This document shows, one piece after another, positions 7,388 to 18,210 of a DNA stretch of 37,183 nt. Within the stretch, counting starts at the first letter, position 1. The number at the start of each line of letters is the position of its first letter. Both the position numbers and the translations under genes were made by a program. Below the pieces are notes generated by a model. The model did no database searches and was not told the origin of the DNA. It was given only the letters and a program-made list of their open reading frames with translations. This DNA is from Candidatus Latescibacterota bacterium (GTDB taxonomy: Bacteria; Latescibacterota; UBA2968; UBA8231): contig JACPJE010000126.1 in NCBI GenBank assembly GCA_016187725.1, positions 1 to 37,183 on the forward strand, in the 5' to 3' direction.

Positions 7388-8488
7388 ATGGCAAAACCAC
7401 TGCGGGTGGGTATCATCGGCCACACCGGCCGGGGCGGGTACGGGCATTGGCTGGACCTCGCCTTCAATGGGGTGGAGGGGGCTCAGGTAGTGGCGGTGGC
7501 CGACCCGGACGAGGCCGGCCGCCAGGGCGTTCTCCAGCGCAGCGGCGCCCTGCGGGGGTACGCGGATTACCATCAGATGTTAGCCAAGGAGCAGCCCGAG
7601 ATCGCGGTGGTGGCCAGCCGCGAGATAGGAGATCACCTGGAACTGGTGCTGGCCGCTGCCCAAAGCGGGGCCCATGTGTACCTGGAAAAGCCGGCCGCGG
7701 CCTCGCCGGCCCAGCTAGACCAGATGATGGAGGAGTGCCAGCGGCGTTCCCTTTTGCTGGTGGTGGCCCATCCCTGGCGGGGGCATCCTCCCATCCAAAA
7801 GGTGGCCATCCCGCTGATCAAGGGAGGCAAGATCGGCGAACCGCGCCTGGCGCGCATCTATGGCATGGGCGGTGAGCACGGCGGCGACCAGCTCTTTCTG
7901 GACCTGTACCCCCATTTCTTCGATTTCCTCTGGCAGCTTTTCGGCGCGCCCCGGTGGTGCCACGCCCATCTGACCCAGGAAGGGCGCAGCGCCACTCCGG
8001 CGGATCTCAAAGAAGGGGCCGAAGGCATGGGGCTGGTGGCCGGCGACGGGATCAAGGCGTACTACGCCTTTGAGGGGGGCTTTGCCGCGGATTTCGAGTC
8101 GTACCGGGGAGATGGGATCGAGAACCCGTACCGCATCGACCTCCACGGTACGGCCGGCACCCTGTCTTTGCCCGGCCCGATGAGTGATTTGCCCGATATC
8201 TACTTCCACCCCAGGACCAATCCGGGGCTGTTCGGGGATGGGCGCTGGGAGGTGATCCCGGCCGAGCCGCCGCCGGATGACCAGAAGTGGCAGCGGGCCC
8301 ACCAGCGCATGGCCCGTTCGATGGTGGATCTCTTGCAGGGCAGGGAACCTGAATGGGAACTGGTGCAGGGGGAACACGCCCGGTTCTATGCGGAGATGGC
8401 CATGGCCGCCCATGCCTCGCACATGGCCGGGGCGCGGGTGGCGCTGCCGCTGCCGCAGGGGAGGAATCCTTTCGAGGAGTGGAGGTAG
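7388..8488 (+). CDS. Gfo/Idh/MocA-family NAD(P)-dependent oxidoreductase
   Basis: The 366-aa product opens with a Rossmann nucleotide-binding fold (RVGIIGHTGRGGYGHWL, residues 5-21). The dinucleotide-domain landmarks VVAVADPDEAG and the conserved EKP (VYLEKPAAASP, about residue 97-107) follow. Residues from about 130 onward form the alpha/beta C-terminal domain of the family. These enzymes oxidise or reduce sugars, inositols and related polyols, but the substrate is not evident. GGAGGAAAT gives a strong ribosome site. The gene stands alone, converging on a small coiled-coil membrane gene. Confidence 0.9.
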   Translation: MAKPLRVGIIGHTGRGGYGHWLDLAFNGVEGAQVVAVADPDEAGRQGVLQRSGALRGYADYHQMLAKEQPEIAVVASREIGDHLELVLAAAQSGAHVYLEKPAAASPAQLDQMMEECQRRSLLLVVAHPWRGHPPIQKVAIPLIKGGKIGEPRLARIYGMGGEHGGDQLFLDLYPHFFDFLWQLFGAPRWCHAHLTQEGRSATPADLKEGAEGMGLVAGDGIKAYYAFEGGFAADFESYRGDGIENPYRIDLHGTAGTLSLPGPMSDLPDIYFHPRTNPGLFGDGRWEVIPAEPPPDDQKWQRAHQRMARSMVDLLQGREPEWELVQGEHARFYAEMAMAAHASHMAGARVALPLPQGRNPFEEWR

Positions 8489-8516
8489 CAGCCCCAATGC
8501 CGATTGTCAGGCTACC

Positions 8517-8738
8517 TCACCTGGCATACAGCCCCAGAATAGCCAGGGCCAGCGTCACCCAGGCCCCCAGAATCAGCCCGATGAGCCAGCGATTCCCCTG
8601 CTCCATGCTGCCTTGCAACTGCCGTTGCCCTTGTTCCAGATTGGAGATGCGCTGGTTCATCTGCCGCATTTCCCCTTTGATCTCGGCCACGTCCTCGCGG
8701 ATGCGATCCTCCGCGATCCTGCTGCCTTCTTCTGCCAT
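8517..8738 (-). CDS. Small coiled-coil, C-terminally anchored membrane protein (73 aa)
   Basis: The protein has a long charged helix (residues 1-50; EDRIREDVAEIKGEMRQMNQRI and further heptads). One transmembrane helix follows near the C-terminus (about 51-71, LIGLILGAWVTLALAILGLY). Small proteins of this build (hemolysin-XhlA-like layout) are common next to accessory genes. A GGGG-type Shine-Dalgarno lies before the ATG at 8738. Function unknown. Confidence 0.75.
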   Translation of the reverse strand: MAEEGSRIAEDRIREDVAEIKGEMRQMNQRISNLEQGQRQLQGSMEQGNRWLIGLILGAWVTLALAILGLYAR

Positions 8739-8808
8739 GCTCAGCCCCTTCGGGTTGGGTTACTGGCCTTTCCTTGAGAATACCTAAAATCTCCGCCGCC
8801 GGCAATAC

Positions 8809-9041
8809 CTATCCCACCTGCGCCATTGCCTCGGCAGGCTGGAGCGGGCGGGTAACTCGGCGGGGGTTGGTTACGACCGCAAAATACTCATTGAGGACTT
8901 GGGGAGTGACACAGAGGCAAGCTCTCCGCGCTGTCCGAGATCCCGGATAGCTTTGGCTGCCTCGTGATGCTCGTCTTGAGCCTGATCCGCATAGATGAGG
9001 ATATTGGCATCCAGGAGCGTCGGCGCCTCAGAGATGGTCAT
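8809..9041 (-). pseudogene. VapC-like PIN-domain toxin gene, frameshifted and truncated
   Basis: From ATG at 9041 the frame reads MTISEAPTLLDANILIYADQ, containing the first PIN acidic residue in LLDANILIY. It stays PIN-like to GELAS and then stops at 8871-8873. The neighbouring frame continues the domain as CVTPQVLNEYFAVVTNPRR down to the stop at 8809-8811. The shift lies near GCCTCTGTG and is equivalent to a missing base or two extra bases. The C-terminal part with the remaining acidic residues is absent. The upstream position, where a VapB antitoxin would normally be, is taken by the IS at 9057. It is therefore a decayed toxin-antitoxin remnant. Confidence 0.8.
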
Positions 9042-9056
9042 AGATTTCCCGGCGCG

Positions 9057-9082
9057 GGTAGCACCCCAGAATAGCGTGGAGT
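9057..9082. repeat. Left terminal inverted repeat of the DDE IS
   Basis: It begins GGTAGCACCCCAGAA and ends CGTGGAGT. It matches the reverse complement of 10200-10225 at 20 of 26 positions, perfectly over the outer 8 and inner 8 bases. Confidence 0.85.
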
Positions 9083-9165
9083 TGGGGTAATTTGCATTTT
9101 TCTCCGATCGATCATAGGGTAACAGGTGTCTGAGGTCTGCTACCCGTTACATCGTCCGACCGGAG

Positions 9166-10218
9166 GTGGCGCTGGTGAAACTGCGTGTGATGGCACCACC
9201 CGCTCTCGACCCGGCGTTGATGATCTGTCCTCACTGCCAGGAAGAGCGGCGGATCGGCATTCACTCGATCGGCGAACGTCGGTATCGCTGCCATGAATGT
9301 GGCCGCACCTTTGCGGAGACGAAGGGGACCGTGTTCTTTGGTTGCCACTACCCGATCTGGTTGATCACGGCGGTGGTAACGCTCTTGGCCTTTGGCTGTC
9401 CCCCGTCGGCGTTGATGGCGGCCTTCTTTCTCGATGAACGCACGATCAGCGCCTGGCACCGCAAAGCAGGAGTATACGCCAAAGAGGTCCAAGAAACGCA
9501 GGTGTGCCAGGGACGGATAGAATTGGGTCAAGTGCAAGCCGATGAACTGTGTGTGAACACCCAACGCGGGAAAGTCTGGATGGCCACCGCCATGAGCGTG
9601 TTTTCCCGTCTGTTCCTCTGGGGCGAAGTGTCGGCCCATCGAGATGGTCCCCTGATCGAACGGGTGATGGAAAAAGTCCGCCAGACAGCCGCGGCTATTC
9701 CCCAAGCGGTGCTCTTTGCCATCGGTGGTTTCTCCGCCTATCCCCGAGCCATCCTCAAGCGCTTCTACACACCGCTGCACACCGGAAAACCAGGACGTCC
9801 CCCTCATCTTCCGTGGCCGGATTTGCATATCGTCCAGGTGGTCAAAACCCATAGCGGACGAAAGCTCAAGGAGATCACCCGGCGATTGGTGCATGGGGCC
9901 CTCGACCGCGTCTACGAGATGATTGCCTACTCGCAGGCAGAGCTGGGATGGATCAACACCGCCTATGTCGAACGACTCAATGCCACCTTTCGGGCTCGGA
10001 TGTCCTCGCTGGTGCGACGCACGCGTAGCCTGACCAAGACCATACAACATCTAGAATATGAACTGTTCTGGTCTGGGGTGGTCTACAATTTCTGTACCGT
10101 GCATGACACCCTCGAAGGAACCCCGGCGATGGCCGCCGGGTTGACCGAGCATGTCTGGTCGATCCAGGAACTCTTGTTCCTCAAATTGCCCCCAAAACCA
10201 CTCCACGGTGTCGTGTAG
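9166..10218 (+). CDS. Zinc-ribbon DDE transposase, probable catalytic Asp to Gly change
   Basis: The 350-aa protein has an N-terminal zinc ribbon (ICPHCQ and YRCHECGRTF, about residues 21-46) and then a DNA-binding helical region. A DDE-type core follows: D126 in VQADELCVN and E269 in AYVERLNATF. The usual second Asp sits in a (T/L)DGxxAYP context. Here the matching string is AIGGFSAYP with Gly at 187, which would abolish metal binding if my alignment is right. It resembles the IS1/IS1595-like group of zinc-ribbon transposases; I am not sure of the exact family. Its stop lies inside the right inverted repeat. The start could also be an ATG at 9190 or 9220. Confidence 0.85.
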   Translation: MALVKLRVMAPPALDPALMICPHCQEERRIGIHSIGERRYRCHECGRTFAETKGTVFFGCHYPIWLITAVVTLLAFGCPPSALMAAFFLDERTISAWHRKAGVYAKEVQETQVCQGRIELGQVQADELCVNTQRGKVWMATAMSVFSRLFLWGEVSAHRDGPLIERVMEKVRQTAAAIPQAVLFAIGGFSAYPRAILKRFYTPLHTGKPGRPPHLPWPDLHIVQVVKTHSGRKLKEITRRLVHGALDRVYEMIAYSQAELGWINTAYVERLNATFRARMSSLVRRTRSLTKTIQHLEYELFWSGVVYNFCTVHDTLEGTPAMAAGLTEHVWSIQELLFLKLPPKPLHGVV

Positions 10219-10225
10219 TGCTACC
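10200..10225. repeat. Right terminal inverted repeat of the DDE IS
   Basis: It begins ACTCCACGGTG and ends GTGCTACC, the inverted partner of 9057-9082. The transposase stop codon (10216-10218) lies within it. Confidence 0.85.
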
Positions 10226-10360
10226 GACCACTTTGGCACCCGACTGCAGGGACCTGGTTTCGACAGCCGCTATGACCTGGACCAGGACGGCACAGTGGGC
10301 TTCGGGGATTTCTTCCTCTTCGCCGATCACTTTGGGCAGATGGTGGCCGGGTACCAGTGA
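10226..10360 (+). pseudogene. C-terminal remnant of an EF-hand/dockerin-like repeat protein
   Basis: Starting at the IS border, the frame reads DHFGTRLQGPGFDSRYDLDQ and continues DGTVGFGDFFLFADHFGQ to a stop at 10358-10360. The DLDQDGTVGFGDFF segment is a calcium-binding EF-hand/dockerin type I-like loop (D-x-D-x-D-G-x-V-x-x-x-D). DHFG occurs twice, so at least two repeats were present. This 44-aa tail has no start or ribosome site of its own. The parent gene, probably a large secreted protein with such a C-terminal module, has been lost to the IS or to a deletion. Similar FxDFxxFAxxFG tails are common in secreted proteins of FCB-related candidate phyla. Confidence 0.7.
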
Positions 10361-10366
10361 AGCGCC

Positions 10367-11218
10367 TCAGGCCTCGGCCGGCGCTGAGGGCCCTTCCATG
10401 GGGAGCAGGTGGTCGGCGATGAAGCTGGCGGCGTGGCGGTGGCCGCCCCCTCCGTACTGTCTGGCGATCTCCCCCACGTCGACCCCGTCCCTGGTGTTGG
10501 AGCGCAGGTTGTAGACCACCTTGCTGTCGGTGGTGATGAAAAACACCGCGGCAAAGGGCTGGCCCTCGGCCAGGGCGTTGCCGATCTCCGAACTGAGGCA
10601 GGTGGAGTTGGTGACCGGCACCCGGTACCCGCCGATGGTGGCCCAGGCGTGGTTCTTCACCCGCGGCCGGATGAGCCGGTCCTGAAAGCGCAGGATGGCG
10701 CTGCCCTCCACCACCAGTTCCCTGGGCTGGCGCTGGGCCATCTGGTCCCATACTCCGAACATCCGTGGATAGGAGCCGATTGCCGCGTTGATGGCGCGGG
10801 AGTCGGGCAGTTTCCAGCGCCACAGATCCTTGTCCTCGGTGTAGTCGACCAGCCAGTGGACATTGGCCGCAGCGCCCGGATCGGTGGTGGAGAAGTGCTC
10901 CCAGGCCAACCGGGCTCCGGATTTTTCCAGATCGAAGACACAGAAATCCAGGCCCACCAACTCGGCGGCAGCGGTCTGGTGGTGGTCCAGTACCCACAGG
11001 GAGCGGGTCTTGCTCTTCATCTCCAGGAGCAGGGGGCGCGGGTAGCTGAAGTCGAGGATGACCACGTCCCGCTCGTCCACCGCAGGCGGCTCAGAACCGT
11101 ATTGCACCGCCCGGAATTCGGCCTCAGGGCTGACGTAGCGGCGGTAGATCCAGGCGGCGCAGAAGCCGTCGCTGCAGCTGGCGTGGTAGAGCACCAGGGG
11201 TGGTTTCATCGCGCTCAT
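10367..11218 (-). CDS. DHH/DHHA1-family phosphoesterase
   Basis: The 283-aa protein has the DHH phosphoesterase signature. The first motif is ASCSDGFCAAW with D17, then VILDFSYP with D56, the namesake DHH at residues 78-80 (WVLDHHQT) and the DHHA1 motif GGGGH at 256-260. These Asp/His residues bind two Mn(II) ions that cleave phosphodiester bonds, as in nanoRNases, cyclic dinucleotide hydrolases and RecJ. The length and lack of extra domains fit a NrnA/NrnB-like oligonucleotide or small-substrate enzyme, and a specific substrate cannot be read off. I begin at 11218 (MSAMKPP). An upstream in-frame extension is Pro-rich and not conserved-looking. No strong ribosome site is seen. Confidence 0.85.
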   Translation of the reverse strand: MSAMKPPLVLYHASCSDGFCAAWIYRRYVSPEAEFRAVQYGSEPPAVDERDVVILDFSYPRPLLLEMKSKTRSLWVLDHHQTAAAELVGLDFCVFDLEKSGARLAWEHFSTTDPGAAANVHWLVDYTEDKDLWRWKLPDSRAINAAIGSYPRMFGVWDQMAQRQPRELVVEGSAILRFQDRLIRPRVKNHAWATIGGYRVPVTNSTCLSSEIGNALAEGQPFAAVFFITTDSKVVYNLRSNTRDGVDVGEIARQYGGGGHRHAASFIADHLLPMEGPSAPAEA

Positions 11219-11343
11219 CGAACCAAAAAATATACCGGCCGGTCCGGGCAAAAGCAAACCAGAGGGGCGGGAGTGGATTTTTTCCAGCCGCGGGACGGGC
11301 GGAGCGATATATTTAAAGGATAAACACTCCACTGAGGATGGCC

Positions 11344-11735
11344 ATGGGTGCGAAGAACAAAACCGCAATGCTCAGCGGCCTGCTGCTGGCAGGACTGGCG
11401 CTCCTGGCCGCCGGCCAGGCCTGGCTGGGGAGGGAGGGGTGGGCCGGTCCCTGGGCCCTGGGCGCCGGGGTGCTGCTCCTGGTGGGAGCGGCGGTGCTGG
11501 CCTGTAGTCAGCGGGCCGGCCGCCGCCAGCCGCGCCTGGTGGGCGAGTACCGCGGCGAACTGGAATCGGAAGCGAGCACCGGCAGCAGGTGCAGCGGCGC
11601 ATCGTCGGCCGACCCGAGAGGGCGGCCGATTCAGTGCGCGGCTTGTTGGTGGAGCAGGTCAGGCAGGCGAAAGGCGCCCGCCCCGAGGCAGCTCCCAGGA
11701 AGGAGTCTGGCAAGAGGAGAAAGGCCGATGGGTGA
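11344..11735 (+). pseudogene. Two-TM basic protein gene with apparent frameshift, coupled to tolC
   Basis: From ATG at 11344 (GAGG 6 nt upstream) the frame encodes two hydrophobic segments (MLSGLLLAGLALLAAG and ALGAGVLLLVGAAVLA), then RQPRLVGEYRGELE. Near 11570 the good coding signal switches frame. It continues as EHRQQVQRRIVGRPERAADS and a basic tail ending RRKADG at TGA 11733-11735. That stop overlaps the tolC start (ATGGGTGA), a classical translational-coupling overlap. The original frame instead reads through into tolC with low-complexity sequence. The simplest reading is a 1-nt deletion (or +2), natural or a sequence error, in a roughly 130-aa membrane protein of unknown function. Programmed frameshifting is less likely because no slippery heptamer is visible. 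Confidence 0.5.
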
Positions 11736-13065
11736 AGGGCGGTGGCTGAGTATGGCCGGCTGTGCCGCGCTGCTGTGCTGGGGCACCGGGGCCGGGGCCC
11801 AGGAGAGCGGCGCGCTGACCCTGGAAGAGGGGGTGCGCCTGGCCCTGGAGCGCAATGAGGCGCTGCAGGTGGCCCGCGCCGAACACCGCCGCGCCCAGGG
11901 ACAGGTGGGCGAAGAGCGGGCCGAGGGCCTGCCCCAGCTCGACCTGGGGGTCAACTACACCCACAACTGGGTGCTGCCCACCTTTGTCTTCGACACCCCG
12001 CAGGGGCGCAACACGGTGAAGATAGGCACGGACGAAAACCTGGCCGGCACCCTGCGGCTGCGCCAGAGCCTCTACACCGGCGGGCGGGTGCGGGCCGGAC
12101 TGGGAAGCGCCAGGGAGCAGGAAGCCCAGGCGCGCGAGGCGGAGCGGGAGGCGCGCCAGCAGGTGCGGGAGGAGGTGGAGCACCGGTTCTACGCCCTGCT
12201 CCACGACCAGGAGCTGGCCAGGGTCAGCGCCCTGGCCCTGCAGCGGGCCCGGGCCAACCTCAGGCAGGTGGAAGCCCTGCGCCAGGCCGGCAGGGTGGCC
12301 GACTACGATCTCTTGCGCGCTCAGGTGCAGGTGGCCAGCCTGCGCTCCGATTCCACCCAGGCCCAGAACCGCCGGGCCCTTGCGGGTCTGGGCCTCAGGG
12401 AGACCCTGGGTATGGGGTTGGACCAGGCCCTGGAGATCGCCGGGGAATTCCGCCAGCAGACCCGCCTGGACCTGGGCGGGGTGGAGGCCCTGGTGCGGCT
12501 GGGCCTGGAAGAGCGGCCCGGGCTGCGCCAGCTGGGCCACCAGCTGCGCGCTCGCCAGGGCAGGGTGAAGGTGGAGCAGGCCAGGGCCCTGCCGGCGGTG
12601 GAATTTCAGAGCACCGGGCAGCTGCAGTTCCAGAGCAATGCGCTGGACCTGGCTGCCGACGAGGTGTGGCGCAAGAACTGGAGCACCGGGGTGTCGGTGC
12701 AGATGCCCCTTTTCGACGGGCTGCGCATCCATTCGCGGGTCTCCCAGGCCAGGCAGGAGGCGCGCCGGCAGGAGGCCGAACTGGAAAAGGCGCGCCGGGT
12801 CGCCGAGCTGGAGATCCGCCAGGCCTGGATGGAGCTGGCCGAGGCCAGGGAACGCCTGCAGGCCCAGCAGGGCATCGTGGAACAGGCTGAGAAGGGCCTG
12901 CAGGTGGCCGACGCGCGCTATGGCAGCGGGGTGGGCACCCAGTTGGAGATCCTCGACGCCCAGCTGATTCTGCTGCAGGCCCAGACCCAGTACGCCTCGG
13001 CCCAGCGCGACCAGGCCCTGGCCCTGGTCAGGCTGGAGCGGTCGGTGGGGGTGCTGGGGGAGTGA
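11728..13065 (+). CDS. TolC-family outer-membrane efflux/secretion channel
   Basis: The 445-aa precursor has a signal peptide ([20 protein letters not shown]..., cleaved near GAGAQ). Two repeated OEP halves follow. [21 protein letters not shown] opens the first. Long Ala/Arg/Gln-rich coiled-coil helices and the second-half hallmark [10 protein letters not shown], then [22 protein letters not shown], are typical of TolC/CusC-like trimers that form the outer-membrane exit duct. The start at 11728 has AGGAG 8 nt upstream and overlaps the stop of the preceding frameshifted gene. No inner-membrane pump or adaptor is adjacent, so the transported substrate is unknown. It also implies a Gram-negative envelope. 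Confidence 0.93.
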   Translation: MGEGRWLSMAGCAALLCWGTGAGAQESGALTLEEGVRLALERNEALQVARAEHRRAQGQVGEERAEGLPQLDLGVNYTHNWVLPTFVFDTPQGRNTVKIGTDENLAGTLRLRQSLYTGGRVRAGLGSAREQEAQAREAEREARQQVREEVEHRFYALLHDQELARVSALALQRARANLRQVEALRQAGRVADYDLLRAQVQVASLRSDSTQAQNRRALAGLGLRETLGMGLDQALEIAGEFRQQTRLDLGGVEALVRLGLEERPGLRQLGHQLRARQGRVKVEQARALPAVEFQSTGQLQFQSNALDLAADEVWRKNWSTGVSVQMPLFDGLRIHSRVSQARQEARRQEAELEKARRVAELEIRQAWMELAEARERLQAQQGIVEQAEKGLQVADARYGSGVGTQLEILDAQLILLQAQTQYASAQRDQALALVRLERSVGVLGE

Positions 13066-13074
13066 GCGGGCAGC

Positions 13075-13103
13075 TTGACAGGGCAGGGGCAGCAGCATAC
13101 GTT
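13075..13103 (+). promoter_or_regulatory. Promoter of the DUF362-ppgK-glycoside hydrolase-GroES-like unit
   Basis: TTGACA (13075-13080), a 17-nt spacer and TACGTT (13098-13103), starting 10 nt after the tolC stop. The -10 box is poor (3 of 6), but the perfect -35, the spacing and the adjoining palindrome support it. Confidence 0.45.
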
Positions 13104-13117
13104 TACGCGCGCGTAAA
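13102..13117. promoter_or_regulatory. Perfect 16-bp palindrome, candidate operator
   Basis: TTTACGCGCGCGTAAA is fully self-complementary. It spans the end of the -10 box and the predicted transcription start, 23 nt before the ATG at 13140. This is the place where a dimeric repressor would block RNA polymerase. No T-run follows, so a terminator is unlikely. Confidence 0.6.
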
Positions 13118-13139
13118 TATCATAAAAGGAGGAGAAGCC

Positions 13140-14351
13140 ATGGAAAAAACCTACAAGGTGCGCGCCTCCCACTGCGACCACCGGGCCTCCGAGGAGGAGA
13201 TCTACCAGGTGCTCAAGCGCACCACCGCGCCTTTGACCCGTTCCTGGGAGAGGATCGAGAAGGCCCGCAAGATCGTGCTCAAGTTCAACATGATCAAGTA
13301 CCGGGAGCGGATCGAGTACTTCGCCGGGCGCCGGCGCGAACTGGTGGACGACTCGGTGTGCCGGGCCCTGCTGCGCCTGCTCAAGGAGCGCACCTCGGCT
13401 GAGCTGGTGGCCACCGACACCTTTGTCTACGGCAACGGCTGCCGCACCCCGGAGGATTTCAACTACCGCCATCTGCTCGACTATTACGGGGTGAAGTACG
13501 TCGACTCCAACCTGCCCCCCTTTGCCATGTACGAAGTGCCCGGCGGCGGGAGCATGTTCGACCGCTATCTGCTCAGCGCCTGCTTCGCCGACGCCGACGA
13601 GGTGATCTCGGTGGCCAAGATGAAGAACCACGCCTTCATGGGCATCACCCTGTGCATGAAGAACCTCTTCGGCCTGCCCCCGGTGATCCCGCCTGAGGGC
13701 CGCACCCGCTCCTATTACCACCATTTCATCCGCCTCTCCTACCTGCTGCCAGACCTGGGAAAGATCACCAATCCCTGCCTCAACGTCATCGACGCCTTGA
13801 CCGGGCAGTGGGGCAGGGAGTGGGGGGGCGTGGGCCGCATCTGCAACACCCTGATCGCCGGCGACCAGGTGACCGCCACTGACGCCTGCGGCATGACCCT
13901 GATGGGCCACGACCCCAAGTCCGACTGGCCTACCCCGCCCTTCAAGCGCGACCGCAACCACCTCCTGATCGCCGCCCAGCACGGCTTTGGCACCGTGGAT
14001 CTGGACCAGATCGATTTCCAGAGCGAGGTCCAGGGACCGCTGGCCGAGTTCGACTCCGAGGAGACCGACTCCCCCCAGACGGTGGCCAACTGGCGGCGCA
14101 CCACCTGCGAGCAGGGGCTGATCTACCGAGAAGAGCAGCGGCAGATCGTCGACCGCCACCGGGGCCAGTTCATCTACATGCAGGACGGCTCGGTGGTGTG
14201 GCACGGACCGGACCCCAGCAACCTGGGCAGCCGGCGCATGCTCAGCGGCGACAGGAAGGACAGCGCCCTGTGGCTCAAGTACGTGGACCCGGAGGAGCGC
14301 GAAGGGGAGCACTACGAGGCGTACGAGGAATGTCTCAAGCTGGCATCCTGA
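13140..14351 (+). CDS. DUF362-domain protein
   Basis: The 403-aa protein matches the DUF362 layout. [10 protein letters not shown] near residue 45, TFVYGNG (about 99-105), the core [27 protein letters not shown] (about 157-183), then [11 protein letters not shown] and [22 protein letters not shown]. The Lys-Asn-His and Lys-Asn-Leu-Phe-Gly segments are the family's signature. Many DUF362 proteins carry extra ferredoxin Cys clusters; none are present here. The biochemical role of the family is not established. GGAGGAGA before the ATG at 13140 fixes the start. The gene heads a four-gene plus-strand unit, ppgK following after 13 nt. Confidence 0.88.
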   Translation: MEKTYKVRASHCDHRASEEEIYQVLKRTTAPLTRSWERIEKARKIVLKFNMIKYRERIEYFAGRRRELVDDSVCRALLRLLKERTSAELVATDTFVYGNGCRTPEDFNYRHLLDYYGVKYVDSNLPPFAMYEVPGGGSMFDRYLLSACFADADEVISVAKMKNHAFMGITLCMKNLFGLPPVIPPEGRTRSYYHHFIRLSYLLPDLGKITNPCLNVIDALTGQWGREWGGVGRICNTLIAGDQVTATDACGMTLMGHDPKSDWPTPPFKRDRNHLLIAAQHGFGTVDLDQIDFQSEVQGPLAEFDSEETDSPQTVANWRRTTCEQGLIYREEQRQIVDRHRGQFIYMQDGSVVWHGPDPSNLGSRRMLSGDRKDSALWLKYVDPEEREGEHYEAYEECLKLAS

Positions 14352-14364
14352 GGAGGCACCGGCC

Positions 14365-15108
14365 ATGAAGATTCTCGGCATCGACATAGGCGGCACCGGC
14401 ATCAAGGGCGCTCCGGTGGAGAGCCGCACCGGCGAGTTGCTGGCCCCCCGTTTCCGCGTGGCCACCCCCCAGCCGGCCACCCCGGAGGCGCTGGCCCAGA
14501 CCGTGGCCCAGGTCACCGCCCATTTCAATTGGAAGGGAGCGGTGGGCTGCGGGGTGCCCGGGGTGGTCCGCCATGGCAAGCTCTTCACCGCCGCGCACCT
14601 GGCCTCCGAGTGCATCGGGGCCGACATCCGCAGCGCCTTCGAGCAGGAGTCCGGCTGCACCTTCACGGTGGCCAACGACGCCGACGTGGCCGGCCTGGCC
14701 GAGATGCGCCTGGGGGCAGGCAAGGGCCGCAAGGGGGTGGTCTTCATCTGCACCCTGGGCACCGGCATCGGCACGGCCCTCTTTGTGGACGGCAAACTGG
14801 TGCCCAACACCGAACTCGGCCACATCGAGGTCCGCGGCAAGGACGCCGAGTTGCGGGCCGCCGAGAGCGCCAGGGAGCGCAAGGGGCTCAGCTGGAAGAA
14901 GTGGGCCGCGCGGGTGGACGAGTACCTCAAGCACATGCAGGCCTATTTGTGGCCCGAGTTGATCATCGTCGGCGGGGGGGTCAGCCAGAAGCACGAGAAG
15001 TTCCTGCCCCTGCTCACGGTGGACGCCGAGGTGGTCCCGGCCCAGATGCGCAACGAGGCCGGGATCGTCGGGGCGGCCCTGGCCGCCGCCGAGGCCAGCC
15101 GGAAGTAG
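14365..15108 (+). CDS. ppgK: Polyphosphate glucokinase (ROK-type)
   Basis: The 247-aa protein phosphorylates glucose to glucose-6-phosphate using inorganic polyphosphate (or ATP). The phosphate-binding loop is [14 protein letters not shown] (residues 5-18). The glucose-binding segment [13 protein letters not shown] (about 104-116), the second phosphate motif [14 protein letters not shown] (about 131-144), [15 protein letters not shown] and the C-terminal [12 protein letters not shown] are all characteristic of PPGK rather than of generic ROK kinases. The classic ROK zinc finger is absent, as in PPGK. GAGGAGG precedes the ATG. Placement directly before a large glycoside hydrolase suggests that it captures the glucose released. 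Confidence 0.92.
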   Translation: MKILGIDIGGTGIKGAPVESRTGELLAPRFRVATPQPATPEALAQTVAQVTAHFNWKGAVGCGVPGVVRHGKLFTAAHLASECIGADIRSAFEQESGCTFTVANDADVAGLAEMRLGAGKGRKGVVFICTLGTGIGTALFVDGKLVPNTELGHIEVRGKDAELRAAESARERKGLSWKKWAARVDEYLKHMQAYLWPELIIVGGGVSQKHEKFLPLLTVDAEVVPAQMRNEAGIVGAALAAAEASRK

Positions 15109-15118
15109 GTCCCAGACC

Positions 15119-17782
<2,664 letters not shown>

Positions 17783-17803
17783 AAGCGACAGGGGGGAGGT
17801 TCC

Positions 17804-18193
17804 ATGCTCAGAGGTGACAAGGAACTGATCGTGGTGGGCGACCGGGTGCTGATCCGCCTGGAGGAAGTGGAAGAGCGCACCGAGGTGGGCCTCTATCTGC
17901 CACCCACCGCCATTGAGAAGGAGAGCGTGCAGAGCGGCAAGGTGGAGGAGGTGGGGCCAGGTATTCCGCTGCCGCCCAGGCCCGAAGAAGACGACGTGCC
18001 CTGGAACGAGGAGAAGGGCGAACGGCCCCGCTACATCCCCCTGCAGGCCCACAAGGGGGACACGGCGGTCTTCCTCAAGCGGGATGCCGTGGAGATCAAG
18101 TTCGACAACCAGAAATACATGGTGGTGCCCCACAGCGCCATCCTGGTGATCGTCCGCCCGGTGGCGCCTCTGGGCGAGACGGAGTCAGGCTAA
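17804..18193 (+). CDS. GroES-like co-chaperonin with an internal insertion
   Basis: The 129-aa protein aligns with Cpn10: VVGDRVLIRLEEVEERTEVG (10-29) is the first strand and mobile loop, LYLPPTAIEKESVQSGKVEEVGPG (30-53) follows, and HKGDTAVFLKRDAVEIKFDNQKYMVVPHSAILVIV (about 83-118) closes the fold. Canonical GroES is about 95-100 aa. Here roughly 30 Pro- and acid-rich residues (PLPPRPEEDDVPWNEEKGER region, 54-82) replace the short roof loop. No groEL is adjacent, unlike the usual groESL pair, so this is an extra or specialised copy. GGGAGG precedes the ATG. Confidence 0.85.
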   Translation: MLRGDKELIVVGDRVLIRLEEVEERTEVGLYLPPTAIEKESVQSGKVEEVGPGIPLPPRPEEDDVPWNEEKGERPRYIPLQAHKGDTAVFLKRDAVEIKFDNQKYMVVPHSAILVIVRPVAPLGETESG

Positions 18194-18210
18194 GCAGCCA
18201 GTCTCATCAG

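Larger units (their letters stand above)
9057..10225 (+). mobile_element. DDE insertion sequence with 26-bp inverted repeats (1169 bp)
   Basis: The ends are matching inverted repeats at 9057-9082 and 10200-10225 (20 of 26 identical, both starting GGTAGCAC and ending CGTGGAGT on the outward strand). They enclose one transposase gene. The flanks (CGGCGCG on the left, GACCACT on the right) show no target-site duplication. This suggests that a deletion or recombination has joined unrelated flanks. The left flank is 15 nt from a broken PIN gene. The right flank opens in the middle of a dockerin-like coding remnant. Confidence 0.85.

Noticed and set aside
8512-8805. 97-codon minus-strand frame overlapping the coiled-coil membrane gene
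   Set aside because: It lies in another frame of the same strand, has no good ribosome site and gives low-complexity Arg/Gln sequence. The 73-aa frame has a clear coiled coil plus membrane helix and a better start.
9049-10233. Target-site duplication around the DDE element
   Set aside because: The 8-nt flanks CCGGCGCG and GACCACTT have nothing in common, so no duplication was called.
11338-11727. Long N-terminal extension of the TolC protein in the same frame
   Set aside because: The extension joins a membrane segment to low-complexity sequence after the apparent frameshift. The signal peptide and ribosome site place the TolC start at 11728.
12918-14936. Very long minus-strand open frame (about 670 codons) opposite DUF362 and ppgK
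   Set aside because: It is antisense to well-recognised genes and made of low-complexity Gly/Val/Leu/His-rich sequence. This is typical of a high-GC shadow frame.
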